53,525 bases of DNA from SIG672 sp045657105 (GTDB lineage: Bacteria; Bacillota; Clostridia; Oscillospirales; CAG-272), in assembly GCA_045657105.1 (NCBI GenBank), contig JAZOSN010000044.1, positions 1-53,525 on the forward strand, given 5' to 3'. The position numbers and the translations under genes were made by a program. The notes under the pieces were generated by a model. The model was not told the DNA's origin, made no database searches, and worked only from the letters and a program-made list of their open reading frames with translations. Each line of letters begins with the position of its first letter. Position 1 is the stretch's first letter. Positions 15,993-23,725 of the stretch are shown here, in pieces.

Positions 15993-17051
15993 ATGGCAGA
16001 AAAGGTACTTATGAAGGGCAACGAAGCCCTTGCGGAAGCCGCTATTATGGCAGGTTGCCGTCACTATTTCGGTTATCCTATAACGCCTCAGACCGAGGTT
16101 GCCGCATATATGGCTAAAAGAATGCCCAAGATCGGCGGAGTTTTTCTCCAAGCCGAGAGTGAGATCGCGGCTATAAATATGGTTATCGGCGCGGCTGCTA
16201 CCGGAAAACGCGCTATGACCTCGTCGTCAAGCCCCGGAATCGCACTTAAAAGCGAGGGACTTTCCTATCTCGCAGGCTGCGACCTTCCCGCACTTATCGT
16301 AAACGTTCAGAGAGGCGGCCCCGGACTCGGCGGTATCCAGCCCTCGCAGTCCGACTATTTCCACGCTACCAGAGGCGCAGGTCACGGAGATTTCCATATG
16401 ATCGTTCTTGCTCCCTCTTCGGTTCAGGAAATGGCATCTTTCGTGTTCAAGGGCTTTAACCTTGCAGAAAAATACCGTATGACCACTATGATCCTCGCAG
16501 ACGGAACCATGGGACAGATGATGGAGCCCGTTTCGCTCGAAATGGGTGATATCGAGAGCTATGACAAGTCCTGGTGTGCCTGCGGCGGATCGGGAGAGCG
16601 TCCTAGAAACATCGTCAACTCGCTCTTCTTACAGGCAGAGGAGCTCGAGCAGTTCAATATCAGAAGATACGAAAAGTACGCCGAGATCGAAAAGAACGAG
16701 GTAATGTACGAGGAATATATGATGGAGGACGCCGAGATCTGCATCGCGGCATTCGGCATCGCGGCAAGAGTAAGTAAAAACGCTATCGACGAGGCGAGAA
16801 AAATGGGTATCAAGGTCGGTATGATCCGTCCTATCACCCTCTGGCCCTTCCCCAAGGCGGTCTTTAACGCGGCGGCGGACAAGGTAAAGGCGTTCGTTTC
16901 GGTCGAAATGTCTATGGGACAGCTCATTGAGGACGTCGAGCTTGCAACCAGATGCAAGAAGCCGGTTCTTCTTTGCAACCGTTCGGGCGGTATGATCCCG
17001 ACGCTCGAGGACGTTCTTTCCAAGATCAAGGAAGCAGGAGGTATAAACTGA
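15993..17051 (+). CDS. vorB: 2-oxoacid:ferredoxin oxidoreductase alpha subunit, VorB type
   Basis: 352 residues from the ATG at 15993 (SD AGAAAGGA). It contains the pyrimidine-binding TPP domain (GYPITPQTEVAAYM near 24-37, AESEIAAINMVIGAA) and the C-terminal domain II (MIRPITLWPFP). This family is labelled 3-methyl-2-oxobutanoate (2-ketoisovalerate) ferredoxin oxidoreductase, but the 2-oxoglutarate enzymes are close relatives and the sequence alone does not fix the substrate. The stop codon overlaps the vorA start (TGATG), indicating translational coupling. Confidence 0.88.
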   Translation: MAEKVLMKGNEALAEAAIMAGCRHYFGYPITPQTEVAAYMAKRMPKIGGVFLQAESEIAAINMVIGAAATGKRAMTSSSSPGIALKSEGLSYLAGCDLPALIVNVQRGGPGLGGIQPSQSDYFHATRGAGHGDFHMIVLAPSSVQEMASFVFKGFNLAEKYRMTTMILADGTMGQMMEPVSLEMGDIESYDKSWCACGGSGERPRNIVNSLFLQAEELEQFNIRRYEKYAEIEKNEVMYEEYMMEDAEICIAAFGIAARVSKNAIDEARKMGIKVGMIRPITLWPFPKAVFNAAADKVKAFVSVEMSMGQLIEDVELATRCKKPVLLCNRSGGMIPTLEDVLSKIKEAGGIN

Positions 17052-17794
17052 TGGCAGTCGTATTCAAAAAGCCCGAGGCTCTCACCGATGCAGTTCTTCA
17101 CTACTGCCCCGGTTGTACTCACGGTATCGTCCACCGACTTGTCGCCGAGGCTCTCGACGAGCTTGGCGTAAGAGGCAAAGCGGTAGCTATCGCATCTGTC
17201 GGTTGCTCGGTTTTCTCTTATAATTATTTCAACTGCGATGCAGTTCAGGCGGCTCACGGACGTGCTCCGGCGGTTGCTACCGGCGTAAAGCGTGCCTGCC
17301 CTGAAAGCATCGTTTTCACCTATCAGGGTGACGGCGACCTTGCGGCCATCGGTACCGCAGAAACGGTACATTCTGCTGCAAGAGGCGAAAATATCACGAT
17401 AATCTTCATAAATAATGCGATTTACGGTATGACCGGAGGTCAGATGGCTCCGACCACGCTTCCCGGTCAGATAACTCAGACCTCGCCCTACGGACGCGAC
17501 GTAAACGCTGTCGGTTATCCCGTAAAGGTTTGCGAGATGCTCTCTCAGGTTGACGGTGCGACCTATCTTGAAAGAGTTGCGGTAAACAACGTAAAGAACG
17601 TAATGGCGGCAAAAAAGGCGATAAAGAAGGCGTTCCAAAATCAGATCGAAGGAAAAGGCTTCTCGCTCGTCGAGGTCCTCTCGACCTGCCCGACCAACTG
17701 GGGACTCACTCCCGAAAAGGCTCTTAACTGGCTTGAAGAGAATATGCTTCCCTACTATCCGCTCGGCGTATATAAAGATAAGTACGCAGAATAA
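17051..17794 (+). CDS. vorA: 2-oxoacid:ferredoxin oxidoreductase beta subunit (TPP-binding)
   Basis: 247 residues from the ATG at 17051. It carries CPGCTHG near the N-terminus and the TPP/Mg signature GDGDLAAIG followed by NNAIYGMTGGQ, as in the beta subunits of VOR/KOR enzymes. It cleaves the 2-oxoacid to CO2 and an acyl-CoA while reducing ferredoxin, reversibly in anaerobes. A longer reading from 16952 would overlap vorB by 100 bases and is rejected. Confidence 0.88.
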   Translation: MAVVFKKPEALTDAVLHYCPGCTHGIVHRLVAEALDELGVRGKAVAIASVGCSVFSYNYFNCDAVQAAHGRAPAVATGVKRACPESIVFTYQGDGDLAAIGTAETVHSAARGENITIIFINNAIYGMTGGQMAPTTLPGQITQTSPYGRDVNAVGYPVKVCEMLSQVDGATYLERVAVNNVKNVMAAKKAIKKAFQNQIEGKGFSLVEVLSTCPTNWGLTPEKALNWLEENMLPYYPLGVYKDKYAE

Positions 17795-17824
17795 GTTGAA
17801 AGTTCAGAAAGGAAAAGCTTTGTT

Positions 17825-18361
17825 ATGACAAAACAGATTCTTATCGCGGGATTTGGCGGTCAGGGCGTTCTCTTTGCAGGAAAGCTCCTTGCATACGAGG
17901 GACTTCTTGACGGACGCGAGGTAAGCTGGCTTCCCTCGTACGGCCCCGAAATGCGCGGCGGTACGGCAAATTGCAGTGTTACGGTAAGCGATGCTCCCAT
18001 CGGCTCGCCGATCGTTTCAAATCCCGATATACTTATAGCTATGAACAAGCCTTCGCTTGACAAATATCTCGATGAAACCCGCAAGGGCGGACAGATATTC
18101 TACGACTCCTCGCTTATCGACGGCGAGGTAAAGCGTGACGGTGTTGAGATCTACCCCATTCCCGCAACGAAAATTGCAGATGAAGAGGGACTGAAAACGC
18201 TTGCGAATATCATTATGCTCGGTCATATGATCGCAAAGAATGATTTTATCACACTCGACGGCGCAAAAAAGGCGCTCGGCAAGGTCGTTTCCGAAAGACA
18301 CAAGGATCTTCTCGATTTCAATATCAAGGCGCTCACTCTCGGCTACGAGTATAAAGCATAA
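17825..18361 (+). CDS. vorC: 2-oxoacid:ferredoxin oxidoreductase gamma subunit
   Basis: 178 residues. It starts MTKQILIAGFGGQGV, with the glycine-rich loop of the gamma (CoA-side) subunit, and has the family segment PSYGPEMRGGTA (about 38-49). It is the last gene of the delta-alpha-beta-gamma operon and is followed by a strong terminator. SD GAAAGGA about 12 bases before the ATG. Confidence 0.88.
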   Translation: MTKQILIAGFGGQGVLFAGKLLAYEGLLDGREVSWLPSYGPEMRGGTANCSVTVSDAPIGSPIVSNPDILIAMNKPSLDKYLDETRKGGQIFYDSSLIDGEVKRDGVEIYPIPATKIADEEGLKTLANIIMLGHMIAKNDFITLDGAKKALGKVVSERHKDLLDFNIKALTLGYEYKA

Positions 18362-18366
18362 TCATC

Positions 18367-18397
18367 AAGGGAAGTCTGAAAAAGACTTCCCTTTTTG
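18367..18397 (+). terminator. Terminator of the oxidoreductase operon
   Basis: AAGGGAAGTC, loop TGAAAAA, GACTTCCC, then TTTTT. Confidence 0.9.
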
Positions 18398-18500
18398 CTT
18401 AGGGAACTTTTTGTAAAAAGTTCCCTAAGAACCTTCAAAAACTTTTCTTGGGGAAACTTTTTGAAAAAAGTTTCCCCAAACCCCTTCAAAAACTTTACTA
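18398..18500. repeat. Two-hairpin element, inverted orientation
   Basis: Two A/T-cored hairpins (AGGGAAC.../...GTTCCCT at 18401-18426 and GGGGAAAC.../...GTTTCCCC near 18456-18481), ending with CTTCAAAAACTTTACT, the complement of the element start seen before gyrB. No start codon is controlled by this copy. Confidence 0.65.
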
Positions 18501-18690
18501 AAAATAATAATAAACTATTTAATAATTCCATTTTGCGAAGCAAAATGTACCTCTGTAAGCCTTCTCTTGCGAGAGAAGGTGGATTGCCGAAGGCAAGACG
18601 GATGAGTAGTATCCCTGACAAGCTTTAACAAGTGCAAAGTTTAAAGTGCAAAGTGCAAAGTTAATGTAGCTTTGCGCCGCCTCTCGGCGG
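18501..18690. repeat. Mosaic intergenic repeat
   Basis: AATAAACTATTTAATAATT leads into the hairpin CATTTTGCGAAGCAAAATG, then CCTTCTCTTGCGAGAGAAGG with a 3' flank also present at 41630-41690, heptads near 18630-18662 and a GCTTTGCGCC hairpin variant. No gene is seen from 18362 to 18734. Confidence 0.7.
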
Positions 18691-18734
18691 GCCGGGACCA
18701 CCTTTCCCTTCCAATAAATCAGAAAGGAGAAACA

Positions 18735-20282
18735 ATGAAAGATAAAAAAATCAAAAAACGCCCGAGAATTTCCGAACAGGTCATAAGATTTGCTATCCTC
18801 GGAATAATATTTCTTATAAATTTCCTCGTTCTCGTTGCGCTCGTCGACTACGGAATGCAGTTCTGGTGGCTTTATCTCGCGCTCGAACTCCTCAGTGCGA
18901 TCGTTACCGTCGTCCTTATCGCGCGTATCGACAATCCTGCATACAAGATCGCGTGGATAGTCGTGATAATGGCGTTTCCTATCTTTGGAATCTGCATCTA
19001 CCTTCTTTTCGGAGTTAACACACTAAAAAAGGCGGATATGCTCCGCCTTGCCCGACTTGAACGAAGGAACGCTCCAAAGCCCGACGAAAATATATCAAGA
19101 ACCATTGAAAATCTGTCGGAAAACGCTTTTTCACAGGCAAAATACCTTGAAAACGTCGCATCTGCGCGTGCTTTCGACAAAACCGAAACAAAATATTATC
19201 CACTCGGAGATCTTCTCTTCCCCGATCTGCTCGAAACTCTCAGAAGCGCCGAAAAATTCATCTTCCTTGAATATTTTATAATTGAGGAAGGCGTTATGTG
19301 GAACACGATACTCGATATTCTGGTCGAAAAAGCAAAGGCTGGCGTGGACGTGCGCGTGATCTACGACGATATGGGTTGTATGTTCACGCTCTCGCACAAA
19401 TATCCGAAAATTTTACGCGCACTCGGCATAAAATGTGTGGTTTTCAGACGAGTCGTACCCGTACTTTCGAGCAGCTTCAACAACCGCGATCACCGCAAGA
19501 TCTGCGTGGTTGACGGCAAGGTCGCCTTCACCGGCGGCATCAATCTCGCGGACGAGTATATCAATCAAAAAGAGCGCTTCGGGCATTGGCTCGACTGCGG
19601 TATCCGACTGCGCGGAAAGGCAGTCGCAAGCTTTACGGCGATGTTTATATCAATGTGGGATTATCTGACTCTCAAAAAGACAAAAACCGAAGATTTCGCC
19701 GCACCTGTGGGATATTTTGATGATATAAAAAGCGACGGATTCGTCATTCCCTACACCGATTCGCCGTGTGATGAGTATCAGGTGGGCGAGGACGTTTACC
19801 TGAATATGATCTCGCAGGCGAAAAAATATATTTATATCTGCACGCCATATCTTGCAATGGGTTATCAGATGATAAGCGCTCTGAAAAGATCCGCACAATC
19901 GGGTGTTGACGTGCGGATCATGACTCCCGGAATTCCAGACAAGCCGCCGGTTCATTCGCTTTCGCGCTCCTATTACGAAACGCTTGTCAGCGCAGGCATA
20001 AAAATATATGAATACAAGCCCGGCTTTCTGCACTCCAAGACCTTCGTGTGCGACGACTCTCTTGCCGTTTGCGGAACGATCAATCTCGATTTCAGAAGCC
20101 TCTGTCTGCACCACGAATGCGCGGTCTGGCTCTACGGCAGCTCGGCGGTAGCGGATATTAAGGAAAGCTTCCTCTCAAACGTGGAAAAATGTGAGGAGAT
20201 AACTCGCACCTGGTGCAAAAAGACGCCGCTTTACAAAAAGGTGTTCAGACTCGTTCTGCGACTCTTCTCTCCCCTGCTTTAA
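18735..20282 (+). CDS. cls: Cardiolipin synthase (phospholipase D superfamily)
   Basis: 515 residues from the ATG at 18735 (SD AAAGGAGA). Two N-terminal transmembrane helices (about 20-42 and 48-70) precede two PLD catalytic motifs: HRKICVVD (His253) and HSKTFVCD (His433), each with the downstream GGINLADEY or GTINLDFRS. It joins two phosphatidylglycerol molecules to cardiolipin and glycerol at the membrane. Length and order fit bacterial ClsA. It has its own terminator. Confidence 0.93.
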   Translation: MKDKKIKKRPRISEQVIRFAILGIIFLINFLVLVALVDYGMQFWWLYLALELLSAIVTVVLIARIDNPAYKIAWIVVIMAFPIFGICIYLLFGVNTLKKADMLRLARLERRNAPKPDENISRTIENLSENAFSQAKYLENVASARAFDKTETKYYPLGDLLFPDLLETLRSAEKFIFLEYFIIEEGVMWNTILDILVEKAKAGVDVRVIYDDMGCMFTLSHKYPKILRALGIKCVVFRRVVPVLSSSFNNRDHRKICVVDGKVAFTGGINLADEYINQKERFGHWLDCGIRLRGKAVASFTAMFISMWDYLTLKKTKTEDFAAPVGYFDDIKSDGFVIPYTDSPCDEYQVGEDVYLNMISQAKKYIYICTPYLAMGYQMISALKRSAQSGVDVRIMTPGIPDKPPVHSLSRSYYETLVSAGIKIYEYKPGFLHSKTFVCDDSLAVCGTINLDFRSLCLHHECAVWLYGSSAVADIKESFLSNVEKCEEITRTWCKKTPLYKKVFRLVLRLFSPLL

Positions 20283-20328
20283 AGGCTCTCTTTTGATCCG
20301 AGATCTGTTTTAAAAAGCTAAAAAACGT

Positions 20329-20356
20329 AAGACCTGCCGTGTGGCAGGTCTTTTGT
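20329..20356. terminator. Bidirectional terminator between cls and the HTH gene
   Basis: AAGACCTGCC, loop GTGT, GGCAGGTCTT, followed by TT on the right and A-runs on the left. The two genes converge on it. Confidence 0.85.
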
Positions 20357-20358
20357 GT

Positions 20359-20559
20359 TCAGTCCTTTATAAATTCCGCAATATCCTCTATTTTGCAGTC
20401 GAGCGCGGCACAAAGCTTATCAAGCGTTTTGGTTTCTATGTTGTCGTTCGCTTTGAGTCGGCGGACGGTTTTACTGTCAATACCGCACTTTTCTCGCAAA
20501 ACATACGTGGAAACTCCCTTTTCCTTCATCGTTTTCCAAAGCTTATCAAAAACTATCAT
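20359..20559 (-). CDS. Small XRE/Cro-type HTH regulator
   Basis: 66 residues from the ATG at 20559, 10 bases after AGGAGG. It is almost only a helix-turn-helix: WKTMKEKGVSTYVLREKCGIDSKTVRRLKANDNI, then KTLDKLCAALDCKIEDI, as in short Cro/C1-type (YozG-like) regulators. Longer readings from 20643 start in promoter sequence. It is divergent from the ParB paralogue at 20796, with palindromes between them, so it may control that gene and itself. Confidence 0.8.
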   Translation of the reverse strand: MIVFDKLWKTMKEKGVSTYVLREKCGIDSKTVRRLKANDNIETKTLDKLCAALDCKIEDIAEFIKD

Positions 20560-20574
20560 AAATCCAAAACCTCC

Positions 20575-20630
20575 TTGACATTTATTATTATGGGGATTAT
20601 AATCACAAATATTAAGGGGATATGATCCCC
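20575..20630 (+). promoter_or_regulatory. Consensus promoter with adjacent operator-like palindrome
   Basis: TTGACA (20575-20580), 17 bases, TATAAT (20598-20603), both perfect. The -10 lies in the palindrome GATTATAATC (20595-20604). The perfect palindrome GGGGATATGATCCCC lies at 20616-20630, at about +7 to +21 from the expected start. ACAAATATTA occurs on both sides of it (20605 and 20641). Confidence 0.75.
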
Positions 20631-20795
20631 ACAAGCACCACAAATATTACCACTCGTCCGTGTGTTTCTCGTTTTTTGCCATTATTTCCTAAAATTATTT
20701 CCCGTCGACAGTATTCGTATGTATTCGCACTTCCCTTTTGATAAAATTGTTTTACGGACGAGCTCCGATAATATATTATTGAAAGGAAGAAAGAT

Positions 20796-21716
20796 ATGCC
20801 GAAAACAGAAAACAAAAAGCTATTCACAATAAAACCGAGAAAAGGAGCGCAGGACAAGAAAAAAGACTCTTCCCTTCCCTCGCAGTCGCGCTATGAGAAA
20901 AATCAGATCTATGACATCGACGTTTCGCTTATTATCCCCAATCCGATGCAGCCGCGTAAGAATTTCGATGAGGTTGCGCTCGCCGCGCTCGCAGATTCGA
21001 TCAGAAAGCACGGACTCCTTCAACCTATAAGCGTCAGAATGATAACAAAATCAAACGGAAGCAGTTATTTTGAGCTTATTGCAGGCGAAAGACGGCTCAG
21101 AGCGGTAAAAATGCTATCCTTACGCACCATATCCGCGCGAATTATCGAAATGACCGATAACGAATCCGGCGAAATGGCACTGATCGAAAACATTATGCGC
21201 GAGGAACTAAGTATGTTCGAATATGCAGCTATGCTCAAAAAACTGATAGAAAAATACGCTATATCGCAGGAAAATCTCGCAGAAAAGCTCTCGACGAGCC
21301 AATCCAACATAGCAAACAAGCTTCGCCTTTTAAGGCTTTCGCCCGAAGAACGCGAGCTTATAAGCGAAAACCGCCTCACAGAACGCCACGCGCGCGCGAT
21401 TTTACGTATCGAAAACGGCGAAAAGCGCGTTTTAGCGTTAAAGGAGATAATAAAGCAGTCTATGAACGTCCACGAGAGCGAGATCTTCTGTGAACGCGTG
21501 AGATCCGAGGAAAACGCTGATAAAAAGCGCGAGATCACACAAAAAACCAAATATTACATCAAAGACATACGTATTTTTTGCAATACGATCGACAAAGCGG
21601 TTAAATCAATGAAAAACGCAGGGATCGTAGCCACGAGCGTCAGAAACGACAACGAAAACTCAATAGAGATAGTCATAACCATACCAAAGACTCACGAGCG
21701 AAAGCCGACAGCGTGA
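20796..21716 (+). CDS. ParB-family paralogue (Noc-like position)
   Basis: 306 residues. It has a ParB N-terminal CTPase-type domain (PNPMQPRKNFDEVALAALADSIRKHGLLQPI, then AGERRLRA near 92-99), a central HTH (SQENLAEKLSTSQSNIANKLRLLRL) and a distinct basic C-terminal region. The N-terminus (MPKTENKKLF) lacks the GLGRGL start of the second ParB at 22786. It lies directly before three parS sites and parA, where Bacillota carry noc or a second parB. Whether it binds parS or another site cannot be read from the sequence. SD GAAAGGA. Confidence 0.85.
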   Translation: MPKTENKKLFTIKPRKGAQDKKKDSSLPSQSRYEKNQIYDIDVSLIIPNPMQPRKNFDEVALAALADSIRKHGLLQPISVRMITKSNGSSYFELIAGERRLRAVKMLSLRTISARIIEMTDNESGEMALIENIMREELSMFEYAAMLKKLIEKYAISQENLAEKLSTSQSNIANKLRLLRLSPEERELISENRLTERHARAILRIENGEKRVLALKEIIKQSMNVHESEIFCERVRSEENADKKREITQKTKYYIKDIRIFCNTIDKAVKSMKNAGIVATSVRNDNENSIEIVITIPKTHERKPTA

Positions 21717-21725
21717 TTTTGCGAT

Positions 21726-21741
21726 TGTTTCACGTGAAACG
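21726..21741. other. parS site 1
   Basis: TGTTTCACGTGAAACG, one base from the 16-bp consensus TGTTTCACGTGAAACA. It is the ParB loading site for chromosome segregation. Confidence 0.95.
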
Positions 21742-21766
21742 TAGCAAATATTGTCAAACGAGCGGT

Positions 21767-21782
21767 TGTTTCACGTGAAACG
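21767..21782. other. parS site 2
   Basis: TGTTTCACGTGAAACG, starting 41 bases after the start of site 1. Confidence 0.95.
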
Positions 21783-21805
21783 TTCTTTAAAGGTCAATTT
21801 TCGAC

Positions 21806-21821
21806 TGTTTCACGTGAAACA
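21806..21821. other. parS site 3
   Basis: A perfect consensus TGTTTCACGTGAAACA, starting 39 bases after the start of site 2. All three lie in the gap upstream of the parA promoter. Confidence 0.97.
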
Positions 21822-21863
21822 TCGCTTTTTCTTTAAAAAAGCGCATAAGTCTGCGAAAAGATA

Positions 21864-21893
21864 TTGACAAAACGGTGTAATCGGTGCTATAAT
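21864..21893 (+). promoter_or_regulatory. Promoter of parA
   Basis: TTGACA (21864-21869), 18 bases, TATAAT (21888-21893). It starts 43 bases after parS site 3, so ParB spreading could affect it. Confidence 0.8.
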
Positions 21894-21950
21894 AAGCTAA
21901 GCGTAAAATGCGCTTAATTTTAGTAATAAAACGAAGGGAGAGCCGACGAT

Positions 21951-22721
21951 ATGGGCAATCTCGGTAAAATTATCGCTTTTTCCAACCAAAAAGGCGGAGT
22001 GGGCAAGACTACGTCCGCGGTTAACATTGCCGCTTGGCTTGGCAAAAAAGGAAAGAAAGTTCTGCTTTGCGACCTTGATTCGCAGGGAAATGCGACAAGC
22101 GGAGTGGGAATAAGCAAAAAAAGCTCGGAAAACACCGTCTATGAGGTAATTTCAGGGCTTTGCAGCGCATCTGATGCGGTAGTGCAGACACAGTTCAAAA
22201 ATCTTTGGATCATTCCGTCGAACATGTCGCTTGCAGGCGCAGAACCCGAGCTTGTTGACGAGGACGACCGTGTTTTCAAGCTCAAAACCGCAATTGATCC
22301 GCTAAGAGAGCAGTTTGACTACATTATTATAGACTGTCCGCCTTCACTCGGACTACTGACGCTCAACGCGCTCGCCGCCGCCGACGGGGTAATAATCCCG
22401 ATGGTCTGCGAATATTACGCGCTCGAAGGGCTTTCTCAGCTTTCGGTGACGCTCAGACAGGTCAAAAAGCTTTATAACAAGGACCTCGAAATCACCGGAA
22501 TACTCGTCACGATGTACGACAAGAGGCTCAATCTTGCAAAATCAGTGCTCGAAGAGATCAAAAAATACTACAAGGATCAACTTTTCAAAGAAACAGTATC
22601 GCGCAACGTCCGCCTTTGCGAGGCTCCGAGCTACGGACAACCCGTACTCTATTACGACAAGCACTCAAAGGGCGCGGCGTCTTATGAGAAGATCGCCTCC
22701 GAGCTTATGAAGAGAATATAA
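21951..22721 (+). CDS. parA: Chromosome-partitioning ATPase ParA (Soj)
   Basis: 256 residues. Deviant Walker A QKGGVGKTT (13-21), DLDSQGNATSG (about 42-52) and IIIDCPPSLGLL (about 122-133) identify the chromosomal ParA/Soj type, which has no extra N-terminal HTH. It works with ParB-parS to segregate origins and, as Soj, can modulate DnaA. A small hairpin (22724-22739) lies between it and parB, 64 bases downstream. Confidence 0.95.
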   Translation: MGNLGKIIAFSNQKGGVGKTTSAVNIAAWLGKKGKKVLLCDLDSQGNATSGVGISKKSSENTVYEVISGLCSASDAVVQTQFKNLWIIPSNMSLAGAEPELVDEDDRVFKLKTAIDPLREQFDYIIIDCPPSLGLLTLNALAAADGVIIPMVCEYYALEGLSQLSVTLRQVKKLYNKDLEITGILVTMYDKRLNLAKSVLEEIKKYYKDQLFKETVSRNVRLCEAPSYGQPVLYYDKHSKGAASYEKIASELMKRI

Positions 22722-22723
22722 TT

Positions 22724-22739
22724 TCCCGTAGTTACGGGA
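22724..22739 (+). other. Hairpin between parA and parB
   Basis: TCCCGTA, GT, TACGGGA: a 7-bp perfect stem just after the parA stop. Without a T-run it is more likely an mRNA processing or tuning hairpin than a terminator. Confidence 0.4.
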
Positions 22740-22785
22740 TAATTTGTCGAAAAGACAGATATAAAGACGAAAGGAAGCAATACCT

Positions 22786-23673
22786 ATGGCAAAGCAAAAA
22801 GGGCTTGGAAGAGGGCTTGAATCGCTCTACTTTGAGAACATTGAGAGCGAAACCAAGGAATCCACGAGTCTTGTCAGACTTGCGGACGTCCGCCCGAGAG
22901 CCGACCAACCGAGAAAAACTTTTGACAGCGATGCTCTTGAACAGCTCGCGCGCTCGATAGCAGAGCACGGGCTTATCCAACCGATAGTCGTCAGAAAGAC
23001 GATCGGCGGATTTTACGAGATAATCGCAGGAGAGCGCAGATGGAGAGCATCCAAGCTCGCAGGACTTGAAGAGGTGCCTGTGATAGTTATGGACTCGGAC
23101 GATCTCAAAACTGCCGAAATATCACTTATTGAAAACATTCAGAGAGAAAACCTGAACGCGATTGAAGAAGCGCTCGCTTACAGAACGCTAATCGAAACGT
23201 ACAGTCTTACTCAGGAGAGTGTGGCGCAGAGAGTAGGGAAGAGCAGAACGGCGATAACGAACTCGCTCAGACTTCTCGACCTTCCCGAAGAGGTTTCTAC
23301 TCTCGTTGCCGAGAGCAAGCTGAGCGCAGGACACGCTCGCGCACTGCTCGGTCTTGACAACAAGGATCTCATCGCCGAGGTTGCTTCCGACGTCGCAGCG
23401 CGCGGACTTTCGGTGCGCGACACCGAAGAGCTCGTTCGTCGTCTGAACAAGCCGAAGGTTGTCAAAAACCCCACAGTTATCGAGAAAAATGACGACGAGC
23501 CCGACTACGTCGCGATCCTGGAAAAGAAGGTCAGACAGTCGATTGGCAGAAGAGTCAAGATCGTTAGCGGCAAGAGAGCGAAGAAGCTCGAAATCGAATT
23601 CTCGGACGACCGCGACCTCGAAGCACTGCTCGTTACGCTTTGTGGAAAGTCGATTTTTGACGACGAAATATAA
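22786..23673 (+). CDS. parB: Chromosome-partitioning protein ParB (Spo0J)
   Basis: 295 residues. The N-terminal GLGRGLESL (6-14) is the segment that stimulates ParA ATPase. The CTPase/dimer domain contains ADQPRKTFDSDALEQLARSIAEHGLIQPI and AGERRWRA; the central HTH reads TQESVAQRVGKSRTAITNSLRLL, which recognises parS; the C-terminus dimerises. SD GAAAGGA. It follows parA and is followed by serS after 52 bases. Confidence 0.95.
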   Translation: MAKQKGLGRGLESLYFENIESETKESTSLVRLADVRPRADQPRKTFDSDALEQLARSIAEHGLIQPIVVRKTIGGFYEIIAGERRWRASKLAGLEEVPVIVMDSDDLKTAEISLIENIQRENLNAIEEALAYRTLIETYSLTQESVAQRVGKSRTAITNSLRLLDLPEEVSTLVAESKLSAGHARALLGLDNKDLIAEVASDVAARGLSVRDTEELVRRLNKPKVVKNPTVIEKNDDEPDYVAILEKKVRQSIGRRVKIVSGKRAKKLEIEFSDDRDLEALLVTLCGKSIFDDEI

Positions 23674-23725
23674 TTCCAATAATAAACAATATTAACAAAT
23701 AAAGGAAATATGAAAGGCAAATACC

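Noticed and set aside
22721..22740. ATTTCCCG...CGGGAT after parA considered as a Noc-binding site
   Set aside because: The known Noc site has the two halves adjacent (ATTTCCCGGGAAAT); here they are separated and form a simple hairpin.
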